From Dyadobacter sp. CY261 (lineage in GTDB: Bacteria; Bacteroidota; Bacteroidia; Cytophagales; Spirosomataceae), in contig NZ_JAKCPW010000001.1 in assembly GCF_021440085.1 (NCBI RefSeq), forward strand, positions 1,054,001 to 1,118,000: a DNA stretch of 64,000 nucleotides. Reading direction: 5' to 3'. The position numbers and the translations under genes are program-made. This document shows positions 35,882-44,097 of this stretch, piece after piece (the first letter of the stretch is position 1; each line of letters starts with the position of its first letter). Under the pieces are notes generated by a model. The model saw nothing but the letters and a program-made list of their open reading frames with translations. It was not told the origin of the DNA and ran no database searches.

Positions 35882-36880
35882 GTGGAGCAAACCGACAAAA
35901 GCATGTTTCTTTCATTCTTATTTTTTGGAAATACCCCTGATGAAAAATGGCAGTTGTGCCGCCAGATGGGCATTGATTATGCTATTGCCAAGCTTGCACC
36001 TGAGCTTACGGGCAATGCGGCAATAGACGACTACGATTCATTTGCCCGTTCAAAAGATATTTTTGAATCGAACGGCTTTCAACTGACCGGGTTGGAAGGC
36101 GATCAGTTTGATATGATCCGGATCAAGCTGGGGTTGCCGGGACGTGAAAGGGACATCGAGCGTTACCAGCGAATGCTGGAAAACATGGGCAGGTTGGGCG
36201 TTGGGCTGCTTTGTTACAATTTCATGGCCACCGGCTGGTATCGCACCGATGTTAATCTGCCTGAGAGGGGCGGAGCGGTCGTGAGTGGCTTTTCAATGGA
36301 AAAAGCGATAACCGAACCCGTTTCAAAATACGGAACTTTCAGCGAGAGCCAAATTTGGGAAAACTATCACTGGTTTATCGAACAGGTTATGCCGGTTGCC
36401 GAGGCCAACGGCGTAAGAATGGCACTGCATCCCGATGACCCGCCGATCAGCCCGTTGCATGGGATCAGCCGCATACTTACCTCCGCTGACGCGATCCGGA
36501 AAGCACTTTCGCTGTCGGATAGCAGCTCGCATGGCCTCACCTTTTGCCAGGGGACCTATACGACGATGAATGAAAATGTGCATGAGCTGATCCGCGAATT
36601 CGGTAGGGCGAAAAAGATCTTTTTTGTGCACATCCGTGACGTGAGAGGCACGCCCGAAAACTTCCGTGAAACTTTTCACGACAACGGGCCAACCGATATG
36701 TTCAAACTGATGAGGACTTATTATGACATTGGATTCGACGGGCCATTACGCTCAGACCACGTACCGACAATGGCCGGTGAAAGTAATGAACATTTTGGTT
36801 ACGAAATGAAGGGCAACCTTTTCGGGATCGGCTATATCAAGGGATTGATGGATGCGGGCATTTCTATCAACCACCTGTAA
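35882..36880 (+). CDS. uxuA: Mannonate dehydratase
   Basis: This enzyme dehydrates D-mannonate to 2-keto-3-deoxy-D-gluconate. It has 332 residues and a TIM-barrel fold. Conserved segments are GVRMALHPDDPPISPLHGI (metal His), TFCQGTYT (metal Cys), FVHIRDVRGT (His-Arg) and SDHVP near the C-terminus. It starts with GTG at 35882, immediately after the TAA of the RraA gene, so translation is likely coupled. It is the last enzyme of the glucuronate branch present here; KDG kinase and aldolase genes are not in the window. Confidence 0.95.
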   Translation: MEQTDKSMFLSFLFFGNTPDEKWQLCRQMGIDYAIAKLAPELTGNAAIDDYDSFARSKDIFESNGFQLTGLEGDQFDMIRIKLGLPGRERDIERYQRMLENMGRLGVGLLCYNFMATGWYRTDVNLPERGGAVVSGFSMEKAITEPVSKYGTFSESQIWENYHWFIEQVMPVAEANGVRMALHPDDPPISPLHGISRILTSADAIRKALSLSDSSSHGLTFCQGTYTTMNENVHELIREFGRAKKIFFVHIRDVRGTPENFRETFHDNGPTDMFKLMRTYYDIGFDGPLRSDHVPTMAGESNEHFGYEMKGNLFGIGYIKGLMDAGISINHL

Positions 36881-36922
36881 TGGATGTATTGGTCTGAATA
36901 CCGTTAAATGTAAACCTGACAA

Positions 36923-36997
36923 GTACAATTTTCAATAGTTAAGGGTAGAACACCTGATAAGCAGTCTTAGTAAAATATTCCTATTGAAAAGTAGTAC
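36923..36997 (+). promoter_or_regulatory. Inverted repeat over the sigma-factor promoter region
   Basis: Arms at 36923-36938 (GTACAATTTTCAATAG) and 36981-36997 (its near-perfect reverse complement) are separated by 42 bases, about four helical turns. The right arm contains TTG 36984-36986, which lies 16 bases before AATTTTTG (37003-37010), a near match to TAnnTTTG. The arms could be a pair of operator sites for the ECF sigma gene at 37030. The rest of 36881-37029 shows no gene. Confidence 0.45.
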
Positions 36998-37029
36998 AGG
37001 TCAATTTTTGAGGCTAATCATTTCGCCAG

Positions 37030-37665
37030 ATGGTTCGGGACAGGCTGACTTCACAAGAAAATCTATTATTGTGGGATGAATTTCGCTCCGGTGACCCGGA
37101 AGCATTTTCACGTATTTATGAGTTGTTTTCAGCCGACCTTTACCGCTATGGATATAATCTGGTCCGAAATAAGCAACTGGTCGAAGACTGCCTGCATGAA
37201 TTGTTCCTGCACATTTACAATAGCCGCCAACGGATTGGTCCGACCGACAACATCAGGTTTTATATGTACCGGGCGCTCCGCAGGAGACTTACCGACGCGC
37301 TGGTCAGGCTTAAAAAGCTGGATTCTCAGGCGTATATTTTTGAGAGCGCGGAATTTCTGGTGGAATCCTATGAGACAGAACTGGTAGAGCAGCAGACATT
37401 AGACCATCAGCGGCAAATCGTCATTGCTGAGCTCAACCGGCTTCCCAAACGCCAACGCGAGATTTTATACCTGGTTTTCATGAAAGGACTCACGTACAGC
37501 CAGGCCGCGGAAGTGATGAATATTACGATGAAAAGCGTTTACAACACCATTCATGTCGCATTGTCCGCGCTACGGACCTCCGTGGCTGAACGGTTTGACC
37601 GCGAGTGGGTTTTCATCAATGTGACAATTGTCGCGTTGATGGGTTACCTCGCAGCCCTGTATTAA
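37030..37665 (+). CDS. ECF RNA polymerase sigma factor (SusC/FecR-linked)
   Basis: This ECF sigma factor has 211 residues. Region 2 (about 22-90) contains FSADLYRYGYNLVRNKQLVE and DCLHELFLHIY; region 4 (about 130-185) contains LNRLPKRQREILYLVFMKGL and the helix-turn-helix YSQAAEVMNITMKSVYNTIH. An unusual hydrophobic tail (INVTIVALMGYLAALY) could be a membrane anchor. It precedes a FecR anti-sigma gene and an STN-containing SusC, the standard trans-envelope arrangement for induction of SusCD operons on substrate binding. Confidence 0.93.
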   Translation: MVRDRLTSQENLLLWDEFRSGDPEAFSRIYELFSADLYRYGYNLVRNKQLVEDCLHELFLHIYNSRQRIGPTDNIRFYMYRALRRRLTDALVRLKKLDSQAYIFESAEFLVESYETELVEQQTLDHQRQIVIAELNRLPKRQREILYLVFMKGLTYSQAAEVMNITMKSVYNTIHVALSALRTSVAERFDREWVFINVTIVALMGYLAALY

Positions 37666-37755
37666 ATATTCATTTCGAAACGGGAAAAAAGACAAACAAA
37701 TACGTTCTACATTTAAGCAACTTGTTTTTACGTATTTGATATCTCACCACAGCAT

Positions 37756-38604
37756 ATGGAAGAACAGGATCCAACAGGAAACTATATCAGAAACATTCAT
37801 TTTAAGGAAAGCTCGCCTTCCCAGGCAGATCTCGACCGGCTCAGGAGCCGGATATGGAATGATATTGCAGAAACGGAGACAAAAAAAGGCTGGTGGAACC
37901 GGCCCTATTACCTGATCGCTGCCTCGGTCTCGCTTTTGGTTGTTTCGGCAGGCATCGCCTGGTGGAGCATGCGGCCTTCGCATTTACGCACGGCTTACGG
38001 GGAGATCCGTACGATCACACTCGATGACGGATCACACGTTACGCTCAATGCAAATTCAGAAATAACAATCGGAAAAGATCTCGCTGACAATGCGGTGCGC
38101 GAAGTTTGGTTGGAGGGCGAAGCTTATTTTGATATCGCCAAACGCAACGGTGCGAAGTTTATCGTCCATACACCGGAAGCACAGGTAGAAGTGCTGGGTA
38201 CGGAATTCAATGTAAACGCAAGGCGGCAAAACACCAGGGTTGTCCTGCATGAGGGAAAAGTGAAGCTGCATGCTGCCCATGCGCCTGCGGTGGTGATGAA
38301 GCCCGGGGATATGGCGATCGTTTCCGAACGCAAACAGCCGATCCGACTCCGGCCGGTGCGTACGGAACTTTATGATTCCTGGAAAGAATCCACGATCGTG
38401 CTCGACGGAAAGCCGGTTGGCGAAATTACTGAAATGCTTCTGGACAATTATGGAATACGGGTAAGCTTTGCAGATACTGCTTTCCTAAGCAAAAAACTGG
38501 AAGGAAAGCTCAGCCTTCAATCGACAGATGATTTTGTGACAAACCTTGCGACGATCCTGGATCTGGAAATAGAAAAGGACGGGAATAGTTATCTTTTCAG
38601 GTGA
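37756..38604 (+). CDS. FecR family anti-sigma factor
   Basis: This single-pass inner-membrane anti-sigma regulator has 282 residues. A cytoplasmic N-terminal segment of about 50 residues binds sigma, and a membrane helix follows (YYLIAASVSLLVVSAGIAWW). The periplasmic FecR domain has EIRTITLDDGSHVTLNANSE and VWLEGEAYFDIAK, and a C-terminal DUF4974-type domain lies at about 210-282 (ITEMLLDNYGIRVSFAD). It would hold the upstream sigma factor until the STN domain of the downstream SusC signals through it. Confidence 0.95.
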   Translation: MEEQDPTGNYIRNIHFKESSPSQADLDRLRSRIWNDIAETETKKGWWNRPYYLIAASVSLLVVSAGIAWWSMRPSHLRTAYGEIRTITLDDGSHVTLNANSEITIGKDLADNAVREVWLEGEAYFDIAKRNGAKFIVHTPEAQVEVLGTEFNVNARRQNTRVVLHEGKVKLHAAHAPAVVMKPGDMAIVSERKQPIRLRPVRTELYDSWKESTIVLDGKPVGEITEMLLDNYGIRVSFADTAFLSKKLEGKLSLQSTDDFVTNLATILDLEIEKDGNSYLFR

Positions 38605-38718
38605 AAAGGGTTTAGTTAAAATAAATCGAAAAAAAATCATAGGAAAACGGGAAATGCGGGAAGGTCGCCTGTTTGACAGTTGCATGCGATACAAAATCAC
38701 CCAATCATTGTTTTGACT

Positions 38719-41700
38719 ATGAAAATACTTTTCCCATTATTCTCCATATCCATTCTGATCTGTCCGGGGGATTTTTCCAAGGCGGCTTCCCGGCCGCCTT
38801 CCACGGAGATGCTGGAAAGCGGGCTTCCCGTTCAGGGAGAGCAGGAGGCAGAGAGTATGATCCTGCTCCTCAACAAACTGGAATCCATTCACAAGGTAAA
38901 CTTCGTATATCAGCGTGAGCTCATCGAGGGAAAAAATTTGCCTTTTCCCATTGATGAGCACGACAATGTCGAAAATATCCTGAAACGGATCCTGCCGCCC
39001 CTGCATCTGAAGTATAAGAAACTGAAAGGCGGCGGCTACACAATCCTTCCCAGTAAAAACATCAAAAACGGTGCAGAAGAGCCGCAAGCCGGGAAGACGA
39101 TCGTCTGGGAAAGCAGTAATCTGATGATGTTACCACGGCAGGAAAACAGCTTGAACCCGGCCGGAATCGCCAAGCCGCTGGCAGAGACGACCGTCAGCGG
39201 TAAAGTAACCGATGAGGTTACCGGAGAAGGCCTGCCGGGCGTTAACATCGTCATCAAGGGAACCCAGAAAGGCACAACGACCAATGCGGACGGCAAGTTT
39301 TCCATTGAGGTGCCTGGTGAAGGCTCTGTGTTGATTTTCAGCTTTGTAGGTTACGAAAAACAGGAGATCGCCTTGAAAAACCTTGGCGAAATAAAGGTGA
39401 CGATGGTTTCGGACAACAAGTCGCTCGACGAGGTAATCGTAGTGGGGTTTGGCACGCAGAAAAAGATCAACGCTACGGGAGCCATTTCGACGATCGGTAC
39501 CAAGGAGTTGATCCAGTCGCCGGTAGCCAATATCAGTAACTCTCTTGTAGGACGCATGCCCGGCTTGTTTGCAACCCAGTCGGGCGGCGAGCCAGGGAAT
39601 GATGGTTCCAAGATTCGCATCCGGGGCGTTGGTACTTTCTCCGGAAACACCGACCCGCTGACACTCGTGGATGGTATTCAGGTAGACAATTACAACAATA
39701 TCGATCCGAACGAAATAGAATCGGTAACAATCCTGAAAGATGCTTCCTCGACGGCTGTTTACGGGATTCGTGGTGCAAACGGGGTACTGATCATTACCAC
39801 CAAGAGGGGTAAGGTGGGCCCGCCCAAAATCAGCTACACCTTCAATCAGGGTTTTAACTCATTTACCGACATGCGGAAGATGATGAACAGCGCTGATTAC
39901 GCCACGCATTTCAATGAAGCTTTGCAGGCGGACACATACGTAAATGGCAACGTATATACACCCAAGTACACGTCCGAGGACATCGAGTTGTACCGTAATG
40001 GAAAGGATCCGGTATTCCATCCGAATGTCAACTGGCCCGATGTCATGTTCAAAAAAGTCTCGAAGCAATCCCAGCACAATGTGAGCATCAGCGGGGGTAC
40101 GCAAAAAGTCCGTTATTTTGTTTCAGCCGGGCTTTTCAATCAGGAAGGGCTTTTTAAGGATACGAAAGATATTACCGACGCCTTTTCGCCTCAATCCATT
40201 TTCAGAAGGTATAATATTCGCTCCAACTTCAATTTTGACCTGACCAAACGGTTGAAAATGTCGCTAGACCTTTCTTCGCAGACCGAGACGCGCAGCGGCA
40301 ATAACGGCACCAATACGGAGCGGGTTGTAGGCGACGTATTTCGCGCCAGCCCGTTGGAAACGCCGGGTATTGTCGATGGCAAAGTGGTCAACATCTTTAC
40401 CGGCTCGCGCAACAATCCCTATGTATCCCTGCTTTACCCGAATCTGGCCGGCGGGCTCAAAAGGTCTTACCGTAACTATCTGAACGGAAATTTCCGCCTT
40501 GACTACGATCTTGGATTCGTGCTCGACGGGCTTTCCACACACGGAAACGTCGCCGTGCAGACTTACAACGATCAGCAGATCGTCAACACAAAAACGCTCA
40601 TTACCTACCTGGCGACACGGCTGCCTGACGGAACGATCAATTATGTGCCGTCGACGACCGACGCCCAGTTCGGATTTAACCAGACAGGCCGTTATAACCG
40701 CAGGGTGACCGCCGAATTCGGCATCGACTACAAAAAGAGCTTCGGAAAACACAGCCTCACCGCGCTGGCACTTTATAATCAGCAAAAAACCTTCGATCCC
40801 ACACTCGCATTCCTGGTTCCGAAAGGTTACCAGAGCTTTGTAGGCCGGGTTACCTATGATTACGGAGGCCGGTATCTGGCAGAAGTGAATATCGGTTATA
40901 ACGGAACGGAAAACTTTGCACCCGGAAAGCGGTTCGGCTTTTTTCCAGCCTACTCCTTGGGATGGGTAGCCAGCCAGGAATCGTTTTTTCCAAAAAACGA
41001 AGTAGTTACCTTCTTGAAAATCAGGGGCTCGTATGGAGAGGTGGGTAATGATAATATCGGGGGCACACGCTTTTTGTACCGGCCGACCAGCTATTCCAGT
41101 GTGCAGAACATGTACTATTTCGGTAATGTCGGATCAACTTACACAGGTTTTACCGGAATACGGGAGGATGCTACCGGCAATCCGGATGTAACCTGGGAGC
41201 GTGCCGTGAAGCAGAATGTAGGAATCGAGGCTTTTTTCTGGAAGGACCGCATCAAATTCACCGCCGATCTTTTCAGCGAGGAGCGCAGCGATATCCTGGC
41301 AGCCCGCCAATCGATCTCGTCCATTTCGGGGTTGTCGCAGCCAGCCAGCAATTTGGGTAAAATGGAGAACAAGGGCTTTGAAGCGGATATTAATTATTCG
41401 GGCAATATTGGCCAGCTTGGTTACCGCATCGGCGCCAATTACAGTTTCGCCCGCAACAAAGTGCTTTTCAGGGACGAGGTGCCCAATGTTTACGCCTATC
41501 AAAACCGCACAGGGCAACGGCTCGGGCAGAATTTCGGCCTGATCGCCCAGGGACTTTACAATACCTGGGATGAGGTCAATGACCCTTCTCGTCCAATCTA
41601 TTCCTATTCCAATAACAAAATCCAGCCCGGTGATATTAAATACCAGGATTACAATGGCGACGGCATCGTCAACGATTTCGACGCAGTTCCGATCGGGTAT

Positions 41701-42210
41701 TCCAACCTGCCTGAAAAGACATTCGGCGCGTCGCTGGGCTTGAATTACAAAGGGTTTGATTTCTCAGTCCTATTTCAGGGTGTTGGCAATGTGTCGCATT
41801 ACTACACCCGGTTCCAGCGCGGAACAGGTTACGGAGAAGCTCCACCGGAAGGCTCGGCAAGCTATATGAATGAAAGCTGGACGGCGGAACGATATGCTTC
41901 CGGGTTACCGATCAAATTTCCACGTTTTTCCGTTAATGGTGGTCCGAACAACGTAGGGTCGTCCTACTGGCTGGCGGACGTAAGCTACGTGCGGATCAAG
42001 AATGCCGAAGTAGGCTACCGGTTCGAAGAAGGTATTTTGAAGAGGCTCGGAATCAGCTCCTGCCGGATCTATGTAAACGCGAATAACCTTTTCACCTGGA
42101 AAAAAATGTATCCTGGTATCGACCCTGAGAACACCTCCACGGGTGACACCAACACCGAACCCTACCCTTTGGTGAGGACTGTTAATGTGGGCCTTAACCT
42201 CAACTTCTGA
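38719..42210 (+). CDS. SusC family transporter with STN signalling domain (pair 2)
   Basis: This outer membrane TonB-dependent transporter has about 1163 residues. After a signal peptide there is a secretin/TonB N-terminal (STN) domain at roughly 45-115 (LLNKLESIHKVNFVYQRELI ... KGGGYTILP), which contacts FecR. Next come a carboxypeptidase-D-regulatory-like domain (VSGKVTDEVTGEGLPGVNIV), a plug with TILKDASSTAVYGIRGANGV, and a barrel ending VRTVNVGLNLNF. ATG 38719 was chosen because it precedes a signal peptide; the frame is open from 38680. It forms a unit with the sigma factor, FecR and the SusD that follows. Confidence 0.96.
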   Translation: MKILFPLFSISILICPGDFSKAASRPPSTEMLESGLPVQGEQEAESMILLLNKLESIHKVNFVYQRELIEGKNLPFPIDEHDNVENILKRILPPLHLKYKKLKGGGYTILPSKNIKNGAEEPQAGKTIVWESSNLMMLPRQENSLNPAGIAKPLAETTVSGKVTDEVTGEGLPGVNIVIKGTQKGTTTNADGKFSIEVPGEGSVLIFSFVGYEKQEIALKNLGEIKVTMVSDNKSLDEVIVVGFGTQKKINATGAISTIGTKELIQSPVANISNSLVGRMPGLFATQSGGEPGNDGSKIRIRGVGTFSGNTDPLTLVDGIQVDNYNNIDPNEIESVTILKDASSTAVYGIRGANGVLIITTKRGKVGPPKISYTFNQGFNSFTDMRKMMNSADYATHFNEALQADTYVNGNVYTPKYTSEDIELYRNGKDPVFHPNVNWPDVMFKKVSKQSQHNVSISGGTQKVRYFVSAGLFNQEGLFKDTKDITDAFSPQSIFRRYNIRSNFNFDLTKRLKMSLDLSSQTETRSGNNGTNTERVVGDVFRASPLETPGIVDGKVVNIFTGSRNNPYVSLLYPNLAGGLKRSYRNYLNGNFRLDYDLGFVLDGLSTHGNVAVQTYNDQQIVNTKTLITYLATRLPDGTINYVPSTTDAQFGFNQTGRYNRRVTAEFGIDYKKSFGKHSLTALALYNQQKTFDPTLAFLVPKGYQSFVGRVTYDYGGRYLAEVNIGYNGTENFAPGKRFGFFPAYSLGWVASQESFFPKNEVVTFLKIRGSYGEVGNDNIGGTRFLYRPTSYSSVQNMYYFGNVGSTYTGFTGIREDATGNPDVTWERAVKQNVGIEAFFWKDRIKFTADLFSEERSDILAARQSISSISGLSQPASNLGKMENKGFEADINYSGNIGQLGYRIGANYSFARNKVLFRDEVPNVYAYQNRTGQRLGQNFGLIAQGLYNTWDEVNDPSRPIYSYSNNKIQPGDIKYQDYNGDGIVNDFDAVPIGYSNLPEKTFGASLGLNYKGFDFSVLFQGVGNVSHYYTRFQRGTGYGEAPPEGSASYMNESWTAERYASGLPIKFPRFSVNGGPNNVGSSYWLADVSYVRIKNAEVGYRFEEGILKRLGISSCRIYVNANNLFTWKKMYPGIDPENTSTGDTNTEPYPLVRTVNVGLNLNF

Positions 42211-42214
42211 CATC

Positions 42215-44047
42215 ATGATGAAAAAACTATATCAGATCTTCGCGATTTTCTGCTGTTTTTGCGGCATATCATGCCAAAATGAGTTCCTCGACAAAGCGCC
42301 AGGTGTGGATCTTACCGAGGAGAATGCATTCCGCGACAAGGCCAGTCTTGAAATCTTCATGGCCACCATTTACAAATATGGCGTCCATTCCAATTTTCGC
42401 TATCGGCTGCAAGGCGAAGCGGTAGTTGCAGGGCAGCCGAATGCCTACACTCCATTCTCGCAGGTGAATGGCACGGATGTAATCCACCCAAGTTCCAGCA
42501 TCAGCGATGAAGGGGATGCCTCCGAAGCCTCCTTTGTCCACTCCAACCGCTGGAATGAGGGAATGATTTTGCCCAGCAACATTGTCAACCTGGAAGACTA
42601 CCGCTATTTTATCCGATGGATCGCATTGCGGCAAATCAATCTGGTTATCAAGCGCGCCAACGAGGTGCCCGACGCCGATGAGACATATAAGAAGCAAGTG
42701 ATCGCGGAGGTGAAGTTTATGCGGGCTCTGAACTACATGGAAATGCTCAAACGGTACGGAGGCGTACCGATCGTTGACCAGGTTTTTTTACCGGGGGTAA
42801 AGATCGAGCTGCCCAGAGCGTCCTTCGAGGAGTGTGTTAACTTTATCCTGAAAGACATCAATGAGGCCTATCCCGACCTGCCTGCTTCGTATTCTGCCTC
42901 GCAGACGGGCCGTGTAACGTCGGTGGCAGCACTAGCACTGAAATCCGAAGTGCTGCTTTATGCGGCGAGTCCGCAGTTTAACACAGCTACTCCTGTGCTG
43001 GACATGGGCAATGCAGCCGATAATAAGCTGATCTGCTACGGTAATTACGACGCCAACCGCTGGAAACTGGCAGCGGATGCGGCCAAACAGGCATTAGACC
43101 TCGCGCTGGCAAATGGTTACGGACTAATTGACGAAACTGCAAACAGGAATCCCGCCGACCAGGACAACGGAACGCCGGGACCACTGGGTAACTACCGCGC
43201 ATCCTGGGAAACGACCAACAACAAGGAACTGATCCTCATGTACCAGGGCGGTGCGGCCGGTGCCGGGGGCATTACCAACATGGGAAATGCGCCGATGACA
43301 TTCTGGAATCCGGCTTGCTATGGATCGTTTTGGAGTGGTATTTCAGTTCCGCTGAATTTTATCAAAAAATATGAAAAAATCGATGGCACACCTCAAACCT
43401 GGGATGCCGCCGGGGGTACTGACCTCATTGCCAAATATGCCGAGCTGGACCCGCGCTTTAAGCAAACCATGTCTTACACCAATGGGTATTATACGGCAAG
43501 AGATCCGATCGCACAGATTTACAGCGGCGGAAAGGATTATGTGAACTGTAAAGGGGGGGTATGGCTTCGCAAATACATTCCCAGAAACGCGACCAGCGGC
43601 AACTTTGTGATGAACGATGTCCTGTTCAGGGTGAATGAATTATATCTCAATTATGCCGAGGCATTGAATGAATCATCGGGTCCGGTTCAGGAGGCCTATG
43701 CAGCGGTGAATGCGATCCGAAACCGTTCGGGGATGCCCAACCTGCCTGCGGGGCTCACCAAGGATCAATTCCGCGAACGTGTGCGAAACGAAATTGCCAT
43801 TGAGCTGGTCAACGACGACCACCGGTTGTGGGACGTCAAACGATGGTTGATCGCCGAGCAGGAAGGGGTTATGACCGGAGCCTTCCAAGGTCTGCAAATC
43901 ACGCGGTCCGGTGAGGCGGGCAACTACAAATACGCCTGGAAGCCTTACACGTTTGAGACGCGTACTTTTCAGAAAAAGATGTACCTGCATCCGTTCCCAC
44001 AGGCAGAGGTCATGAAGGGGAGTCTAATCCAGAACCCGGGCTGGTGA
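42215..44047 (+). CDS. SusD/RagB family glycan-binding lipoprotein (pair 2)
   Basis: This surface lipoprotein of about 610 residues has a signal peptide with lipobox (CCFCGISC). Typical SusD segments are EVKFMRALNYMEMLKRYGGV, YLNYAEALNESSGPVQEAYA and a C-terminal HRLWDVKRWLIAEQE ... IQNPGW. It starts 4 bases after its SusC partner; ATG 42215 or 42218 are both possible. It is longer than the 480-residue SusD of pair 1, which is common for pectin- or xylan-type partners. Confidence 0.95.
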   Translation: MMKKLYQIFAIFCCFCGISCQNEFLDKAPGVDLTEENAFRDKASLEIFMATIYKYGVHSNFRYRLQGEAVVAGQPNAYTPFSQVNGTDVIHPSSSISDEGDASEASFVHSNRWNEGMILPSNIVNLEDYRYFIRWIALRQINLVIKRANEVPDADETYKKQVIAEVKFMRALNYMEMLKRYGGVPIVDQVFLPGVKIELPRASFEECVNFILKDINEAYPDLPASYSASQTGRVTSVAALALKSEVLLYAASPQFNTATPVLDMGNAADNKLICYGNYDANRWKLAADAAKQALDLALANGYGLIDETANRNPADQDNGTPGPLGNYRASWETTNNKELILMYQGGAAGAGGITNMGNAPMTFWNPACYGSFWSGISVPLNFIKKYEKIDGTPQTWDAAGGTDLIAKYAELDPRFKQTMSYTNGYYTARDPIAQIYSGGKDYVNCKGGVWLRKYIPRNATSGNFVMNDVLFRVNELYLNYAEALNESSGPVQEAYAAVNAIRNRSGMPNLPAGLTKDQFRERVRNEIAIELVNDDHRLWDVKRWLIAEQEGVMTGAFQGLQITRSGEAGNYKYAWKPYTFETRTFQKKMYLHPFPQAEVMKGSLIQNPGW

Positions 44048-44097
44048 GCCGGAGCGGCGAGCATGATCAGTTACCCTAACCAGCAACGAGCGCAATT

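Noticed and set aside
35882..36880. Start of uxuA at a later ATG
   Set aside because: GTG 35882 directly after the preceding stop gives the normal family N-terminus (SMFLSFLFFGNTPDEKW), whereas later ATGs cut into it.
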